A stretch of 64,000 nt of DNA from Pseudomonas yamanorum (GCF_013386765.1 NZ_JACARE010000010.1:307006-371005); one strand, 5' to 3'. Shown: positions 45,651-54,430, counted from the stretch's first letter. A program made the numbers and translations. Notes: generated by a model not told the origin, from the letters alone.

Positions 45651-47032
45651 GCCAAGCACTCGAAAGCCTGTTCGAACAAGACCGCGCGCACTTCATGCAC
45701 CCCTCCACCCACGCCCATGACCACGCCAGCGGCGCGCTCAAGGGCCGCATCATCCAGAGCGCGTCGGGCATCCGTATTCGCGACCATGAAGGCCGTGAAT
45801 TCATCGATGCATTCGCCGGCCTGTACTGCGTGAACATCGGCTATGGCCGCACCGAAGTCGCCGATGCGATCTACAAGCAAGCCAAGGAACTGGCCTACTA
45901 CCACACCTACGTCGGCCACTCGACGGAGGCGATCATCGAGCTGTCGAGCCGCATCATGGACTGGGCGCCCGAGGGCATGAAAAAGGTCTATTACGGCCTG
46001 TCCGGCTCCGACGCCAACGAAACCCAGATCAAGCTGGTGCGTTACTACAACAACGTGCTGGGCCGCCCACAGAAGAAGAAAATCATCTCCCGTGATCGCG
46101 GCTACCACGGTTCGGGCATCATGACCGGCAGCCTTACGGGCCTGGCAGCGTTTCACCAGCATTTCGACCTGCCGGAACAGGGCATCCAGCATACCGTTTG
46201 CCCCCACTGGTACCGCAAGGCGCCGGCGGGCATGGACGAGGCCGGGTTCGTGCGTTACTGCGCCGATGAGCTGGAAAAAATGATCCTCGCCGAAGGCCCC
46301 GACACCGTCGCCGCCTTCATTGGCGAACCGGTGATGGGCACCGGCGGCATCGTGGTGCCGCCGGCCGGTTACTGGGCGGCGATCCAGGCGGTACTCAACA
46401 AGTACGACGTGCTGTTGATCGCCGATGAAGTGGTCTGCGCCTTCGGCCGCCTGGGTTCGAAAATGGGCAGCCAGCGCTACGGCATGCGCCCGGACCTGAT
46501 CACCACCGCCAAGGGCCTGACCAGTGCGTATGCGCCGCTGTCGGCGGTGATCATCGGTGAGAAGGTATGGGACGTGATTGAAAAAGCCTCAACTCATGAG
46601 GGCGCCATGGGCCATGGCTGGACCTACTCCGGGCACCCGATCTGCGCGGCGGCGGCATTGGCCAACCTGGATATCCTGGAGCGGGAAAACCTCACCGCCA
46701 ACGCGGACGAAGTCGGCAGCTACCTGAATCGCCGCCTGCGGGAAACCCTCGAAGGCCATCCGCTGGTGGGCGAAGTGCGCGGTGACGGTATGCTTGCCGC
46801 CGTGGAATTCATGGCCGACCGGGAGCAACGCACGCCGTTTGATGCAGCGTTGAAGGTTGGCCCGAAAGTCTCGGCCGCCTGCCTGGAGCGCGGCATGATC
46901 GCCCGGGCCATGCCCCACGGCGACATCCTCGGCTTTGCCCCGCCGCTGATCCTGACCAAGGCTGAGGCCGACCTGATTGTCGACATCACCAAGGGCGCGA
47001 TCGACCAGGTGGCCGGGGAAGTATTGGGCTGA
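45647..47032 (+). CDS. Class III (omega-amine) aminotransferase
   Basis: A 461-residue PLP enzyme of the aspartate aminotransferase family group III: FIDAFAGLYCVNIGYGRTEVADA, the LSGSDANETQIKLVRYYNNVLGRP stretch, LLIADEVVCAFGRLG with the PLP-pairing Asp, and the Schiff-base Lys in ITTAKGLTSAYAPLSAV. Resembles SpuC-type polyamine/beta-alanine-pyruvate transaminases. Overlaps the aldehyde dehydrogenase gene; together they would convert an amine to an aldehyde and then an acid. An inverted REP pair follows the stop. Confidence 0.88.
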   Translation: MSQALESLFEQDRAHFMHPSTHAHDHASGALKGRIIQSASGIRIRDHEGREFIDAFAGLYCVNIGYGRTEVADAIYKQAKELAYYHTYVGHSTEAIIELSSRIMDWAPEGMKKVYYGLSGSDANETQIKLVRYYNNVLGRPQKKKIISRDRGYHGSGIMTGSLTGLAAFHQHFDLPEQGIQHTVCPHWYRKAPAGMDEAGFVRYCADELEKMILAEGPDTVAAFIGEPVMGTGGIVVPPAGYWAAIQAVLNKYDVLLIADEVVCAFGRLGSKMGSQRYGMRPDLITTAKGLTSAYAPLSAVIIGEKVWDVIEKASTHEGAMGHGWTYSGHPICAAAALANLDILERENLTANADEVGSYLNRRLRETLEGHPLVGEVRGDGMLAAVEFMADREQRTPFDAALKVGPKVSAACLERGMIARAMPHGDILGFAPPLILTKAEADLIVDITKGAIDQVAGEVLG

Positions 47033-47042
47033 TGAGGTAGCC

Positions 47043-47152
47043 TGTGGGAGCTGTCGAGCTTTAGCGAGGCTGCGATAGCGGTGGGTCAGGCAACCTCAAT
47101 GTTTGCAATGCCGACGCCATCGCAGCCTCGCTAAAGCTCGACAGCTCCCACA
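47043..47152. repeat. Inverted REP-like pair, class A variant
   Basis: Arms TGTGGGAGCTGTCGAGC...GCGAGGCTGCGAT (47043-47076) and its complement (47119-47152); a hybrid of class A with the TGTGGGAG end seen in class C. Lies between the aminotransferase and Lrp genes. Confidence 0.85.
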
Positions 47153-47198
47153 ATTTAGTGGCCTGATATTTACCCGCCCGCTTCAGAGTCTGCTCGCA

Positions 47199-47687
47199 AT
47201 GCACAAGCTTGACCGCTATGACCTGAAAATCCTGCGCATCCTCTCCGAGGACGGGCGCATCACCAAGTCGAGCCTGGCCGAGGCCATCAACCTCTCGGTG
47301 ACACCGGCCTGGGAACGCGTACGCAAGCTGGAAAGCGCCGGCCTGGTCAAGGGCTACCGCGCCGTGATCGACTGGAACCAGGTGTTCAAGAGCCAGCAAC
47401 TGCTGGTGGAAATCACCCTCGCCCGGCATACCGCCCAGGACATGCGCCGCTTCGAACAACGCATGAGCGATGCCCCTGAAGTCGAGTTCTGCTACGCCAC
47501 CGGCGGCGGCGTGGACTACATCGCGATGATCCGCGCCACCGACATCGACCAGTACCAGCGCTTCATCGATCAGCTACTGATGGAAGACCTGGCCATCGAG
47601 CGCTACTTCACTTACATCGTCACCAAAACCATCAAGGCCAGCGGCGCAATGCCGGCCCAGGCGCTGGACGACTCGGCCTTCTCCTGA
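47199..47687 (+). CDS. Lrp/AsnC-family transcriptional regulator
   Basis: A 162-residue protein with an Lrp winged helix (KLDRYDLKILRILSEDGRITKSSLAEAINLSVTPAWERVRKLESAGLVKGYRAVID) and an RAM ligand domain ending in YFTYIVTKTIKAS. ATG at 47199 starts the conserved domain; upstream in-frame sequence falls in the REP. Placed just after the aminotransferase gene in the same direction, it is likely to sense an amino acid or amine and regulate that gene pair. Confidence 0.88.
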   Translation: MHKLDRYDLKILRILSEDGRITKSSLAEAINLSVTPAWERVRKLESAGLVKGYRAVIDWNQVFKSQQLLVEITLARHTAQDMRRFEQRMSDAPEVEFCYATGGGVDYIAMIRATDIDQYQRFIDQLLMEDLAIERYFTYIVTKTIKASGAMPAQALDDSAFS

Positions 47688-47750
47688 CCCTTGTACAACC
47701 CTCGCAATCCCGGCAGGATTCGGCCCGTGACTTTCACGGACGAGCACTTT

Positions 47751-48308
47751 ATGACCCTGCCCTTTTTCGCCCCCGTTCTCCTCACCACCAAGCGCCTGGG
47801 CCTGCGCCCTCCCCATCAGGATGATTGGCGCGCGCTGTTTGCGATCTGGTCCGATCCCGAGGCCATGCGCTACTTTTCCTTCCCCACCATGATTCGCGCC
47901 GAGCAGGCCATCGAACGCTTCGGCCAACTGATGGAGGCCTCGGTTGCCGGTGAAGACCTGGTGTGCATGGTGGAGTTGCTGGCCACCGGCGAGGTGATCG
48001 GCAGTTGCGACCTGTTCAATGTCGATGAGCAATGCCGCCGCGCCGAAATCGGCTTCACCCTGAACCGCCAGCACTGGGGCAAGGGCTACATGAGCGAAGC
48101 CGCCCGCGCCGTGATCGACCATGGGTTCGACACCGCCGGGCTGCGCCGCCTTGAAGCCGACATTGACCCGCGCAACCTGGGTTCCGCGAAACTGCTTGGG
48201 CGCCTGGGTTTTGTCCGCGAGGGCCTGTTGCGCGAGCGCTGGGTGGTGGGCGACGAGGTCTCGGACAGCGCATTGTACGGCCTGCTCAAGCGTGACCGTC
48301 CTGCCTGA
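47751..48308 (+). CDS. GNAT acetyltransferase, RimJ/RimL type
   Basis: A 185-residue GNAT protein with LLTTKRLGLRPPHQDDWRALFAIWSDPEAMRYFS at the start and the acetyl-CoA-binding IGFTLNRQHWGKGYMSEAARAVIDHGFDTAGLRRLEADIDPRNLGSAKLLGRLGF region typical of RimJ/RimL acetyltransferases of amino groups. A weak ribosome site precedes the ATG at 47751. Overlaps the convergent EamA gene by 23 bases at the 3' end. The substrate is unknown; ribosomal protein is a possibility but not implied by sequence. Confidence 0.83.
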   Translation: MTLPFFAPVLLTTKRLGLRPPHQDDWRALFAIWSDPEAMRYFSFPTMIRAEQAIERFGQLMEASVAGEDLVCMVELLATGEVIGSCDLFNVDEQCRRAEIGFTLNRQHWGKGYMSEAARAVIDHGFDTAGLRRLEADIDPRNLGSAKLLGRLGFVREGLLRERWVVGDEVSDSALYGLLKRDRPA

Positions 48309-49170
48309 CCCACAACGGGCGCCCCTTCTTCAGGCCGACGATCAAGGCCAGCAGGATCAAGCCCATGGCCTGCCACTGCGCAGCGCCGGGGCACTCACCG
48401 AGGATCAGCATCGAGCTGACAATGCCAAACACCGGGATCAGCAGTGACAGCGGCGCGACCCGGGAAACCGGGTACTCGCGCAACAACAGGTTCCAGCCCC
48501 AATAGCAGAAGTGCGTCGCGCCATACACCTGGAACGCCAGGGAGAACAGCGCCACGCCGTTCAATTGGGCAGGCAAGGCGACAAAGGCTTGCGAGCCGTC
48601 CAGCAGCCACGTCAACAGCAGCAGCGGCACCGGTGCAAACAGGCTGGCCCAGACCACGAACCCAAAGATCTCCCGCACCCGGGAAACCTTGATGATGATA
48701 TTGCCGACGCTCCAGGCCAGCGCACTGAACAGCACCAGGGCAAACCCCAGCATCGTGGCCGAGCCCTGCACCCCCACCAACATGCCCACCAGGCCCAGGG
48801 CCGCCAGCAGCACACTGATCAATTGCGCCTGGGAAAGGCTTTCACGAAACAGCAGCACGCCCCAGCCCATCGTAAAAAACGCGCTGAACTGGATCAGCAG
48901 CGACGCGCTGCCGGGCGGCACGCCCATGGCGATCCCGAGGTTGATCAAGGCCCACATCGCCACCCCGAATATCAAGCCGTAGGCCGCCAGCCATTTCACC
49001 GCAACCTGTGGCCGTTTTACCAGGAACACCCAGGGCAACGCCGCCAGGGTGAACCGCAGGGCCGTCAGCAACAGCGGGTTGATCTCGGCCAGGCCCAGCT
49101 TGGTAATGGGGAAGTTGATGCCCCACACAGCCGTCACCAGGACGGCCAGTAACAGGTGTTTGTGCTTCAT
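48286..49170 (-). CDS. EamA-family (DMT) transporter
   Basis: A 294-residue integral membrane protein with ten predicted helices in two EamA repeats (HLLLAVLVTAVWGINFPITKLGLAEINPLLLTALRFTLAALPWV and LFSALAWSVGNIIIKVSRV). DMT proteins export amino acids or metabolites. The ATG at 49170 begins the first helix. It is divergent from the AraC regulator (117-base gap) which may control it. Substrate unknown. Confidence 0.85.
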   Translation of the reverse strand: MKHKHLLLAVLVTAVWGINFPITKLGLAEINPLLLTALRFTLAALPWVFLVKRPQVAVKWLAAYGLIFGVAMWALINLGIAMGVPPGSASLLIQFSAFFTMGWGVLLFRESLSQAQLISVLLAALGLVGMLVGVQGSATMLGFALVLFSALAWSVGNIIIKVSRVREIFGFVVWASLFAPVPLLLLTWLLDGSQAFVALPAQLNGVALFSLAFQVYGATHFCYWGWNLLLREYPVSRVAPLSLLIPVFGIVSSMLILGECPGAAQWQAMGLILLALIVGLKKGRPLWVRQDGHA

Positions 49171-49286
49171 GGTGACGGGGTCCGTTTGCTCAGTGGCACG
49201 GCGAGAGGCCATGCATCCGACCGATTTTTTCGCAAACCACGATGGCCCGCCTGCGATTGTGGGTCAACAAAGGCTAGAATCAGGCC

Positions 49287-50063
49287 ATGTCCGATATTTA
49301 TCCCTACGAAAACACCCCGCGCGACGTGGTCGTGACCGCCGTCGACTATGCCGACGGCCAGCTGTTCCCCGCCCACGCTCACCCGCGCGGGCAGTTTGCC
49401 TATGCCCGCCTCGGTGTCATCACCGTCTACACCGCGACCGGCAACTGGGTCGTGCCGCCCCGACGCGCGATCTGGGTGCCGCCCGATGTGTCACACGCCA
49501 TGCTGATGCGCGGGCCAGTGACGATGCTCAACACCTACATTCGCCCGCAGGCGGCGCGGCGGCTGGAACTGCCCCAGGCGTGTCAGGTGCTGGACGTATC
49601 ACCGTTGCTTGGGCAGTTGCTGGAAAAGGCCGTTGAGGTGCCGGCGCGTTATGCGGCGGGGGGTCGCGACAGTTACCTGATGGGTTTGCTGCTGCACGAA
49701 ATCGCCCGGATGCCGGTGCTGCCGCTCAGTGCGCCGTTGCCAGCGGAGCCTCGATTGGCCAAGGCCTGCGAGGCGTTTCTGGCTGGGCCTTCGCTGGAAA
49801 TCAGCATTGATGCCATGGCGCTCAGCGCCGGCATGAGTCGCCGTACCTTTACCCGGCAATTCCGCCAGGCCACGGGCATCAGTTACCTGCAATGGCGCCA
49901 GCAAGCCTGCCTGCTGGCGGCGATTGTGCGCCTGGGTAACGGCGAACCGGTGACAAGGGTGGCGCTGGACCTGGGCTATAGCAGCCCGAGCGCATTTGCG
50001 ACGGTGTTCAGGCGTGTATTGGGCGAGGTGCCCAGTCGTTATTTCGCCAGGGCGCTTATGTAA
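49287..50063 (+). CDS. AraC-family transcriptional regulator
   Basis: A 258-residue regulator with an N-terminal cupin-like effector domain (DGQLFPAHAHPRGQFAYARLGVITVYTATGNWVVPPRRAIWVPPDVSHAM) and a C-terminal pair of helix-turn-helix motifs (DAMALSAGMSRRTFTRQFRQATGISYLQWRQQACLLAAIVRLGNGEPVTRVALDLGYSSPSAFATVFRRVLG). The ribosome site is weak. Divergent from the EamA gene, its likely target. Ligand unknown. Confidence 0.87.
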   Translation: MSDIYPYENTPRDVVVTAVDYADGQLFPAHAHPRGQFAYARLGVITVYTATGNWVVPPRRAIWVPPDVSHAMLMRGPVTMLNTYIRPQAARRLELPQACQVLDVSPLLGQLLEKAVEVPARYAAGGRDSYLMGLLLHEIARMPVLPLSAPLPAEPRLAKACEAFLAGPSLEISIDAMALSAGMSRRTFTRQFRQATGISYLQWRQQACLLAAIVRLGNGEPVTRVALDLGYSSPSAFATVFRRVLGEVPSRYFARALM

Positions 50064-50118
50064 AACCCCCAAAGGTTGTGTTCGACCCTTGGGAGCAGTT
50101 CACGGCCTATAAAAGGAC

Positions 50119-51144
50119 TCAGGCAATTTTTTGCTCGGACGACGCGTACTTTTTGATCAGGTAGTCGAGGTTGGCCTTGTCAAATCGGCCATCTTCATCA
50201 CCTGGCGTTTTTCCGTCGGATTTGATCCCGATGTCCAACTCCCGAAGAAGCTCTGGACGCCCGAGGAGTTGCTTGGCAAGGGCTCTCAGCTCAGGGCTAT
50301 AGGTTTTGGAGGACTCCTGGATGCCTGCCGCCAGTTCAAGCTCGCCGACGTTGATATAGTCTTTCGACCCGTTGACCCACAACTCTGAAAAGTGCTCATT
50401 GATACCTTTGAGCAACACATCGGGTTTCATCGATGTGTACTGGAACTGTGCCAGGTCATCACGGGATATCTTCCCGTCAAACTTCCCGTCCTTATCCCCG
50501 TCAAGCCCACGGAACAGACCCGGCGCGTCCATCAGCGCATTGGCCAGGTTGATCTCCGACTGAGTAGCGGGAGTACCATCCTGATGTTTTCCAGCGGCGA
50601 CCGCAGCCAGGGATTTATCGCTTATGAACCCGTCGGCATCGGCCAATGAACTGAAGCGCGCCATGGCGTTATCGGCAAGGTCCTCGGGCTTTTTGTCGCG
50701 ATAAGCATTCAGTTGCCCGCTGTCCTTGTCAGAACTCTCGACCCTGTGACGCTGCAGACCATCCCCCCTGCCGCCGACCGGCAAGTCCTTTTTGGCGTCA
50801 GCGCCTTTAGTCTTCTCGCCTCTACCACCGGTCCTGAGGAATTCCTCGCTCCTGTCGATCAAGTCTCCATCAAACAGGCTGTGCTGGAGCACGGCCAGGG
50901 CCAGCGCCGTGATACCGTCGATCGCAGCATTCCCGGTTGGCTTACGGTTGCCCACCGCTATCAGTTTTTCCAGGGTGAGCTCACCGGTCTTTTTGTCCAC
51001 GAATTGGGAACTGTTCTTTACAAAAGCCTCAGCGATGTCTTCAGGCGTGGCCTGGTCGTAGGCAGTTGATGGCAGGGCAGCGGGCGTGGGTTGAGGCGGT
51101 GGAGGCGGAGCGAAGGTTTGATAGGGTTTGCCAACTGATGACAT
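50119..51144 (-). CDS. HrpK-like, EF-hand-like repeat protein under hrp-box control
   Basis: A 341-residue protein without signal peptide or membrane segment. A Pro-rich N terminus (12-23) is followed by a helical repeat region with three EF-hand-like acidic loops: DADGFISDKSL (169-179), DGDKDGKFDGKISRDDL (215-231) and DGKTPGDEDGRFD (310-322). Helices such as LAKQLLGRPELLRELD match the paralogue at 24742-25677 (LARELLRRPEVLQAFD). GGAG lies 8 bases before the ATG and a perfect hrp box 86 bases upstream. It should be co-regulated with type III secretion and may bind calcium. Whether it is secreted as an effector or acts at the needle is not shown by sequence. Confidence 0.7.
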   Translation of the reverse strand: MSSVGKPYQTFAPPPPPQPTPAALPSTAYDQATPEDIAEAFVKNSSQFVDKKTGELTLEKLIAVGNRKPTGNAAIDGITALALAVLQHSLFDGDLIDRSEEFLRTGGRGEKTKGADAKKDLPVGGRGDGLQRHRVESSDKDSGQLNAYRDKKPEDLADNAMARFSSLADADGFISDKSLAAVAAGKHQDGTPATQSEINLANALMDAPGLFRGLDGDKDGKFDGKISRDDLAQFQYTSMKPDVLLKGINEHFSELWVNGSKDYINVGELELAAGIQESSKTYSPELRALAKQLLGRPELLRELDIGIKSDGKTPGDEDGRFDKANLDYLIKKYASSEQKIA

Positions 51145-51230
51145 AAGTTATTCTCCAATGGATTAGACCTTGTACCGCCCATCCAGGACTGGTGTTGATC
51201 AACCAACGACCAAGCCGGATGGGCCAAGGC

Positions 51231-51259
51231 TGTGTGGCGCCTTGCCGAAAAATGGTTCC
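51231..51259 (-). promoter_or_regulatory. hrp box (HrpL/RspL-type ECF sigma promoter)
   Basis: On the minus strand: GGAACC (51259-51254), 16-base spacer, CCACACA (51237-51231). Exact consensus, 86 bases upstream of the ATG at 51144. The flanks share TTCGGAACCAT and GGCnCCACACA with the box at 24266-24293. Confidence 0.87.
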
Positions 51260-51314
51260 GAAACTTCCAGTTCCCGGCAGGAAAACCCTTCATCGTCCAG
51301 TAGGAACACCCCCC

Positions 51315-52670
51315 TCACACTAAGCGTTTTATCTGCTTGTGCCGCCAGACCAACCGGTAATACGCGGTCTGCAACCCAAGCATCGCCAGGTACGTTACCG
51401 GAAACGCCATCCAGACCCCTTCCAGCCCAAACCGCGCATTGAGCAGGTACGCCACCGGCAACTCCACCCCCAACACACAAAAGATCGAAATCCCCACCGG
51501 CACCAGCACCACCCCGCTGGCCCGCATGATCCCGCCCACTACCGCCTGAAAACCAAACACCAGGATGCTCCAGAGCATGATATGCAGCAGGTGCTCGGCC
51601 TTGACCCGTGCATCAACGTCGGTAATGAACAACCCCAGCAACCAGTGCGACAACCCATACCCCAGCAGAATCAAGCCGCCGGTCAGGCACAGGTTGATCA
51701 CAATCCCGGTGCGCAGGATCGGCCCGATACGTTCCAGCCGCCCTGCCCCGATCGCCTGTGCCCCCAGGATCGACGCGGTGATGGCGATCGACAGCGCCGG
51801 AAACTGCACGTAGTTGACGATTTGCGTCACCGCCCCATACGCCGCCGTCGCCTGGGAACCATGGCTGTTGACCAGCGCCAGAATCACCAGCTCCGACAGC
51901 GACAGCACCACCATCTGCAAGCCGGTCGGCAGGCCGATACGCAGGACCTTGCCGAGGATCACCCGGTCCAGCCGCAGCGCCGCCATCAACTCGCGGTCCG
52001 GCGCCATCACGTGGTTTTTATGGCGCAGGCGCAGCACCAGAAAGGTCATCGCCAGGGCGTTACCCACCAGACCTGCCAGCACCGCGCTTTGGATGCCCAT
52101 CGGCGGCAGGCCCAGCCAACCCTTGATCAGCGTCGGGGTCAGCACCAGGCCCACGGCGGTCGACACCATCAGCGCCAGCAACGGCGACACCGTGTCGCTC
52201 ACGCCCCGCAGCAGTTGGGTGAACAGGATGAACACCAGCAGCAGCGGCATGATCAACATCATCATCTGCGCATAACCCACCGCGTCATCCAGTACATCCA
52301 CCGGGGTGCCCAGGGCCTGCATCGCCGGGCGGGCAAACACGCTGCCCAGTACCGCCGCGATCACCCCGATCAGGGCGCCGAGGGTCAGGGTGGCGCCGGT
52401 GATCGACTTGACCATCGAGGTTTCCCGGGCGCCCCAGGCCTGGCCGATCAGCACCGACGCGCCCGCCCCCAGGCCAATCACCAGGGCGATAAAGAAAAAC
52501 ACGATGGGGAACATCCCCGACACGGCCGCCAACGCCTGGGTGCCGAGCATCTGCCCGACATAGATGCCGTTGAGCGTGCCGGAAAAGCTCTGGAGGAAAT
52601 TGGACAGCACCATGGGTGCCAAAAAGATCAGGTAGATCTGCCACAACGGTCGTTTCTGGGTGACTTCCAT
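51315..52670 (-). CDS. MATE-family efflux transporter
   Basis: A 451-residue membrane protein with twelve predicted helices in two halves (IYLIFLAPMVLSNFLQSFSGTLNGIYVGQMLG ... and GLPTGLQMVVLSLSELVILALVNSHGSQATAAYGAVTQIVNYVQFPALSIAITASILGAQAIGAGRLERIG). It exports drugs or toxic compounds in exchange for Na+ or H+. Starts at ATG 52670, 22 bases downstream of the DUF2239 gene's stop, so the two may be co-transcribed. Downstream, the hrp box at 51231-51259 belongs to the next gene, not this one. Confidence 0.88.
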   Translation of the reverse strand: MEVTQKRPLWQIYLIFLAPMVLSNFLQSFSGTLNGIYVGQMLGTQALAAVSGMFPIVFFFIALVIGLGAGASVLIGQAWGARETSMVKSITGATLTLGALIGVIAAVLGSVFARPAMQALGTPVDVLDDAVGYAQMMMLIMPLLLVFILFTQLLRGVSDTVSPLLALMVSTAVGLVLTPTLIKGWLGLPPMGIQSAVLAGLVGNALAMTFLVLRLRHKNHVMAPDRELMAALRLDRVILGKVLRIGLPTGLQMVVLSLSELVILALVNSHGSQATAAYGAVTQIVNYVQFPALSIAITASILGAQAIGAGRLERIGPILRTGIVINLCLTGGLILLGYGLSHWLLGLFITDVDARVKAEHLLHIMLWSILVFGFQAVVGGIMRASGVVLVPVGISIFCVLGVELPVAYLLNARFGLEGVWMAFPVTYLAMLGLQTAYYRLVWRHKQIKRLV

Positions 52671-52692
52671 GAAGGTTCGGATCTCAATGCAA

Positions 52693-53256
52693 TCAGGCAG
52701 GGAAAGCGTTGCGTGACAACCAGGCCAGGTACAGCTTCACATCCACCGGCCAGTGCGCAATCTTGTTGGAAAAGTCAGCGCCATCCTGGGCAAACAAGGC
52801 CCGCGAGGCTTCTTCAAAACCTGGCAGGTCGCCGCCGATAGCGCTCATGAAACGATAGCTGGATTCCTTCGCCTGGCGTTGCTGATCGTGCTCGGCATGG
52901 GCGTTGCGCGCTTCATCCACCAGCCGGCGCAAGGCCGCCGAGGCGCCGCCGCGTTGTTGCCCCAGCCACTCCCAATGCCGCGGCAACAGGGTGACTTCAC
53001 GGGCGACCACGCCGAGCTTCGGGCGGCCTACAGCCGGTGACGCCGGCACTTCGGCCTCCGTCACCGCAACCGTCGGCTGCTGGGGTGCGTAATCGGCTGG
53101 CCAGGGATAGTCGACTTGAACACCGCTGGTGTCATCAAACACCAGCAAGCTGCCCGCCGACAGGTCGAGGCTTTTCAGGGTTTTGGCGACGTCGGCATAA
53201 GAGCCGGCGGCCACGCGTTGATGGCCGAGGAAGGCGGTGCAGTGTGATGCGCTCAT
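52693..53256 (-). CDS. DUF2239 family protein
   Basis: A 187-residue protein of uncharacterised family DUF2239, recognised by TAFLGHQRVAAGSYADVAKTLKSLDLSAGSLLVFDDTSGVQVDYPW at the start, the RPKLGVVAREVTLLPRHWEWLGQQRGGASAALRRLVDEAR core and the YRFMSAIGGDLPGFEEASRALFA end. Predicted cytoplasmic, possible DNA- or RNA-interacting regulator given its short basic segments (guess). A pair of direct repeats directly before its start codon suggests tight regulation. MATE transporter gene follows. Confidence 0.82.
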   Translation of the reverse strand: MSASHCTAFLGHQRVAAGSYADVAKTLKSLDLSAGSLLVFDDTSGVQVDYPWPADYAPQQPTVAVTEAEVPASPAVGRPKLGVVAREVTLLPRHWEWLGQQRGGASAALRRLVDEARNAHAEHDQQRQAKESSYRFMSAIGGDLPGFEEASRALFAQDGADFSNKIAHWPVDVKLYLAWLSRNAFPA

Positions 53257-53259
53257 GAC

Positions 53260-53297
53260 TTTTACCCGGAATATATTGTTTTACCCGGGTTATATTA
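53260..53297 (-). promoter_or_regulatory. Tandem direct repeat upstream of the DUF2239 gene
   Basis: Two copies of a 19-base unit (top strand TTTTACCCGG-TATATT: 53260-53278 and 53279-53297) stand immediately before the ATG. One copy contains the palindrome ACCCGGGT. A/T-rich tails look like -10 sequences. Candidate operator of an unknown repressor. Confidence 0.55.
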
Positions 53298-53306
53298 GCC
53301 TGGAAT

Positions 53307-54263
53307 TCAGGGGATGCAAGGCGCTTGTTGCGAAACCACCAAACGATCGCTGCCGACCGTCACGCCCATAGGCCCCACACCCGGGTCGCGCAATACGCAT
53401 TCGGCAATCGCCGGCTCCAGTTCGACCCGCAATCGACGGCCCAGGGCACGTGCCCCAAACCGTGGGTCATGGTCGCGGCACAGCCAGGCCCGCGCCGACT
53501 CATCCAGCACCAGTGAGCGTTGCTGAGCGGCAAGGCGCTGATTGAGTTTGCCGAGTTCCACCTCCAGCAACGCTTCAAGCCACTGATGATCGATGGGCTC
53601 GAACATCAGGATGCGGTCGATGCGATTGAGAAATTCCGGTTCGAAGTGACTGTGCAAGGCATCCTCCAACACCCCTGCTTCACCGCGCCCCCACCAGCGC
53701 AGCGGGGCAAACCGCTGTCGATGCCGACGCGCCTGTTGCGCACCGATATTACTCGTCATGAAGATCAGGCTGTTGCGAAAGTCCAGCGTACGGGCGCCGC
53801 CCGCCAGGGTCAGCTGACCGTTTTCAAGGATGCCCAACAGGCTGCGCACCACTTCCTGGCTGGCCTTTTCCAGCTCGTCGAACAGCACGATACCGGGGCG
53901 GCTGTAGCTGCCCTGGATCAGTTCGCTGTTGAACAGGCTGATGCCCTCCTTGCTGCCGACATAACCCGGTGGTGCACCAGTGAGTGCGGCGGCGTAATGC
54001 TCTTGGGCCAGGGTGTGCATGTCGATACGGCAGAACCCGTCGGCCCGGCCGTGCAATGCCTGCGCCAGCAGCCGAACGATTTCGGTCTTGCCGACCCCGG
54101 TCGGCCCCATGAACAGGTTGACGCTCAATGGCCGCTCACGCTCGCCGATATCGGCCTTGACCACCTTCAGCAGCCCTTCCACCTGGGCCAGGGCTGCGTC
54201 CTGGCCGACGATACGGCTGCGCAGCAAGGCCATGACCTGGGCCGGTTCAAAGGTAAACCGCAT
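53307..54263 (-). CDS. Stand-alone ClpB/ClpA D2-like AAA+ ATPase
   Basis: A 318-residue AAA+ protein resembling only the second ATPase domain of ClpB: IVGQDAALAQVE at the start, Walker A GPTGVGKT (53-60), pore loop GYVG (100-103), Walker B VLFDELEKA (127-135), sensor 1 FMTSNIGAQQ, the arginine-finger EFLNRIDRI and a ClpB D2-small C-terminal domain (DPRFGARALGRRLRVELEPAIAECVL). It lacks the N-terminal domain, D1 and the middle coiled coil. It could be a small unfoldase that works with unknown partners. Not the canonical chaperone ClpB, which is about 860 residues. Confidence 0.82.
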   Translation of the reverse strand: MRFTFEPAQVMALLRSRIVGQDAALAQVEGLLKVVKADIGERERPLSVNLFMGPTGVGKTEIVRLLAQALHGRADGFCRIDMHTLAQEHYAAALTGAPPGYVGSKEGISLFNSELIQGSYSRPGIVLFDELEKASQEVVRSLLGILENGQLTLAGGARTLDFRNSLIFMTSNIGAQQARRHRQRFAPLRWWGRGEAGVLEDALHSHFEPEFLNRIDRILMFEPIDHQWLEALLEVELGKLNQRLAAQQRSLVLDESARAWLCRDHDPRFGARALGRRLRVELEPAIAECVLRDPGVGPMGVTVGSDRLVVSQQAPCIP

Positions 54264-54300
54264 GCCTCACCCTATAACGATCAAAAGGACAATGAATAAA

Positions 54301-54412
54301 CTGTGGCGAGGGAGCATGCTCCCGCGGGACCGGGCTGGTGCTCCAGTGCGTAGCGCTGCTTAAATTTTGGGGCCGCTGCGCAGCCCAGCGGGAGCAAGCT
54401 CCCTCGCCACAG
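54301..54412. repeat. Inverted REP-like pair, class B
   Basis: CTGTGGCGAGGGAGCATGCTCCCGC (54301-54325) and the complementary arm (54388-54412) flank a 62-base loop between the ClpB-like gene and amiE. Confidence 0.85.
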
Positions 54413-54430
54413 AGGGTGTGTTTCGCCAGT

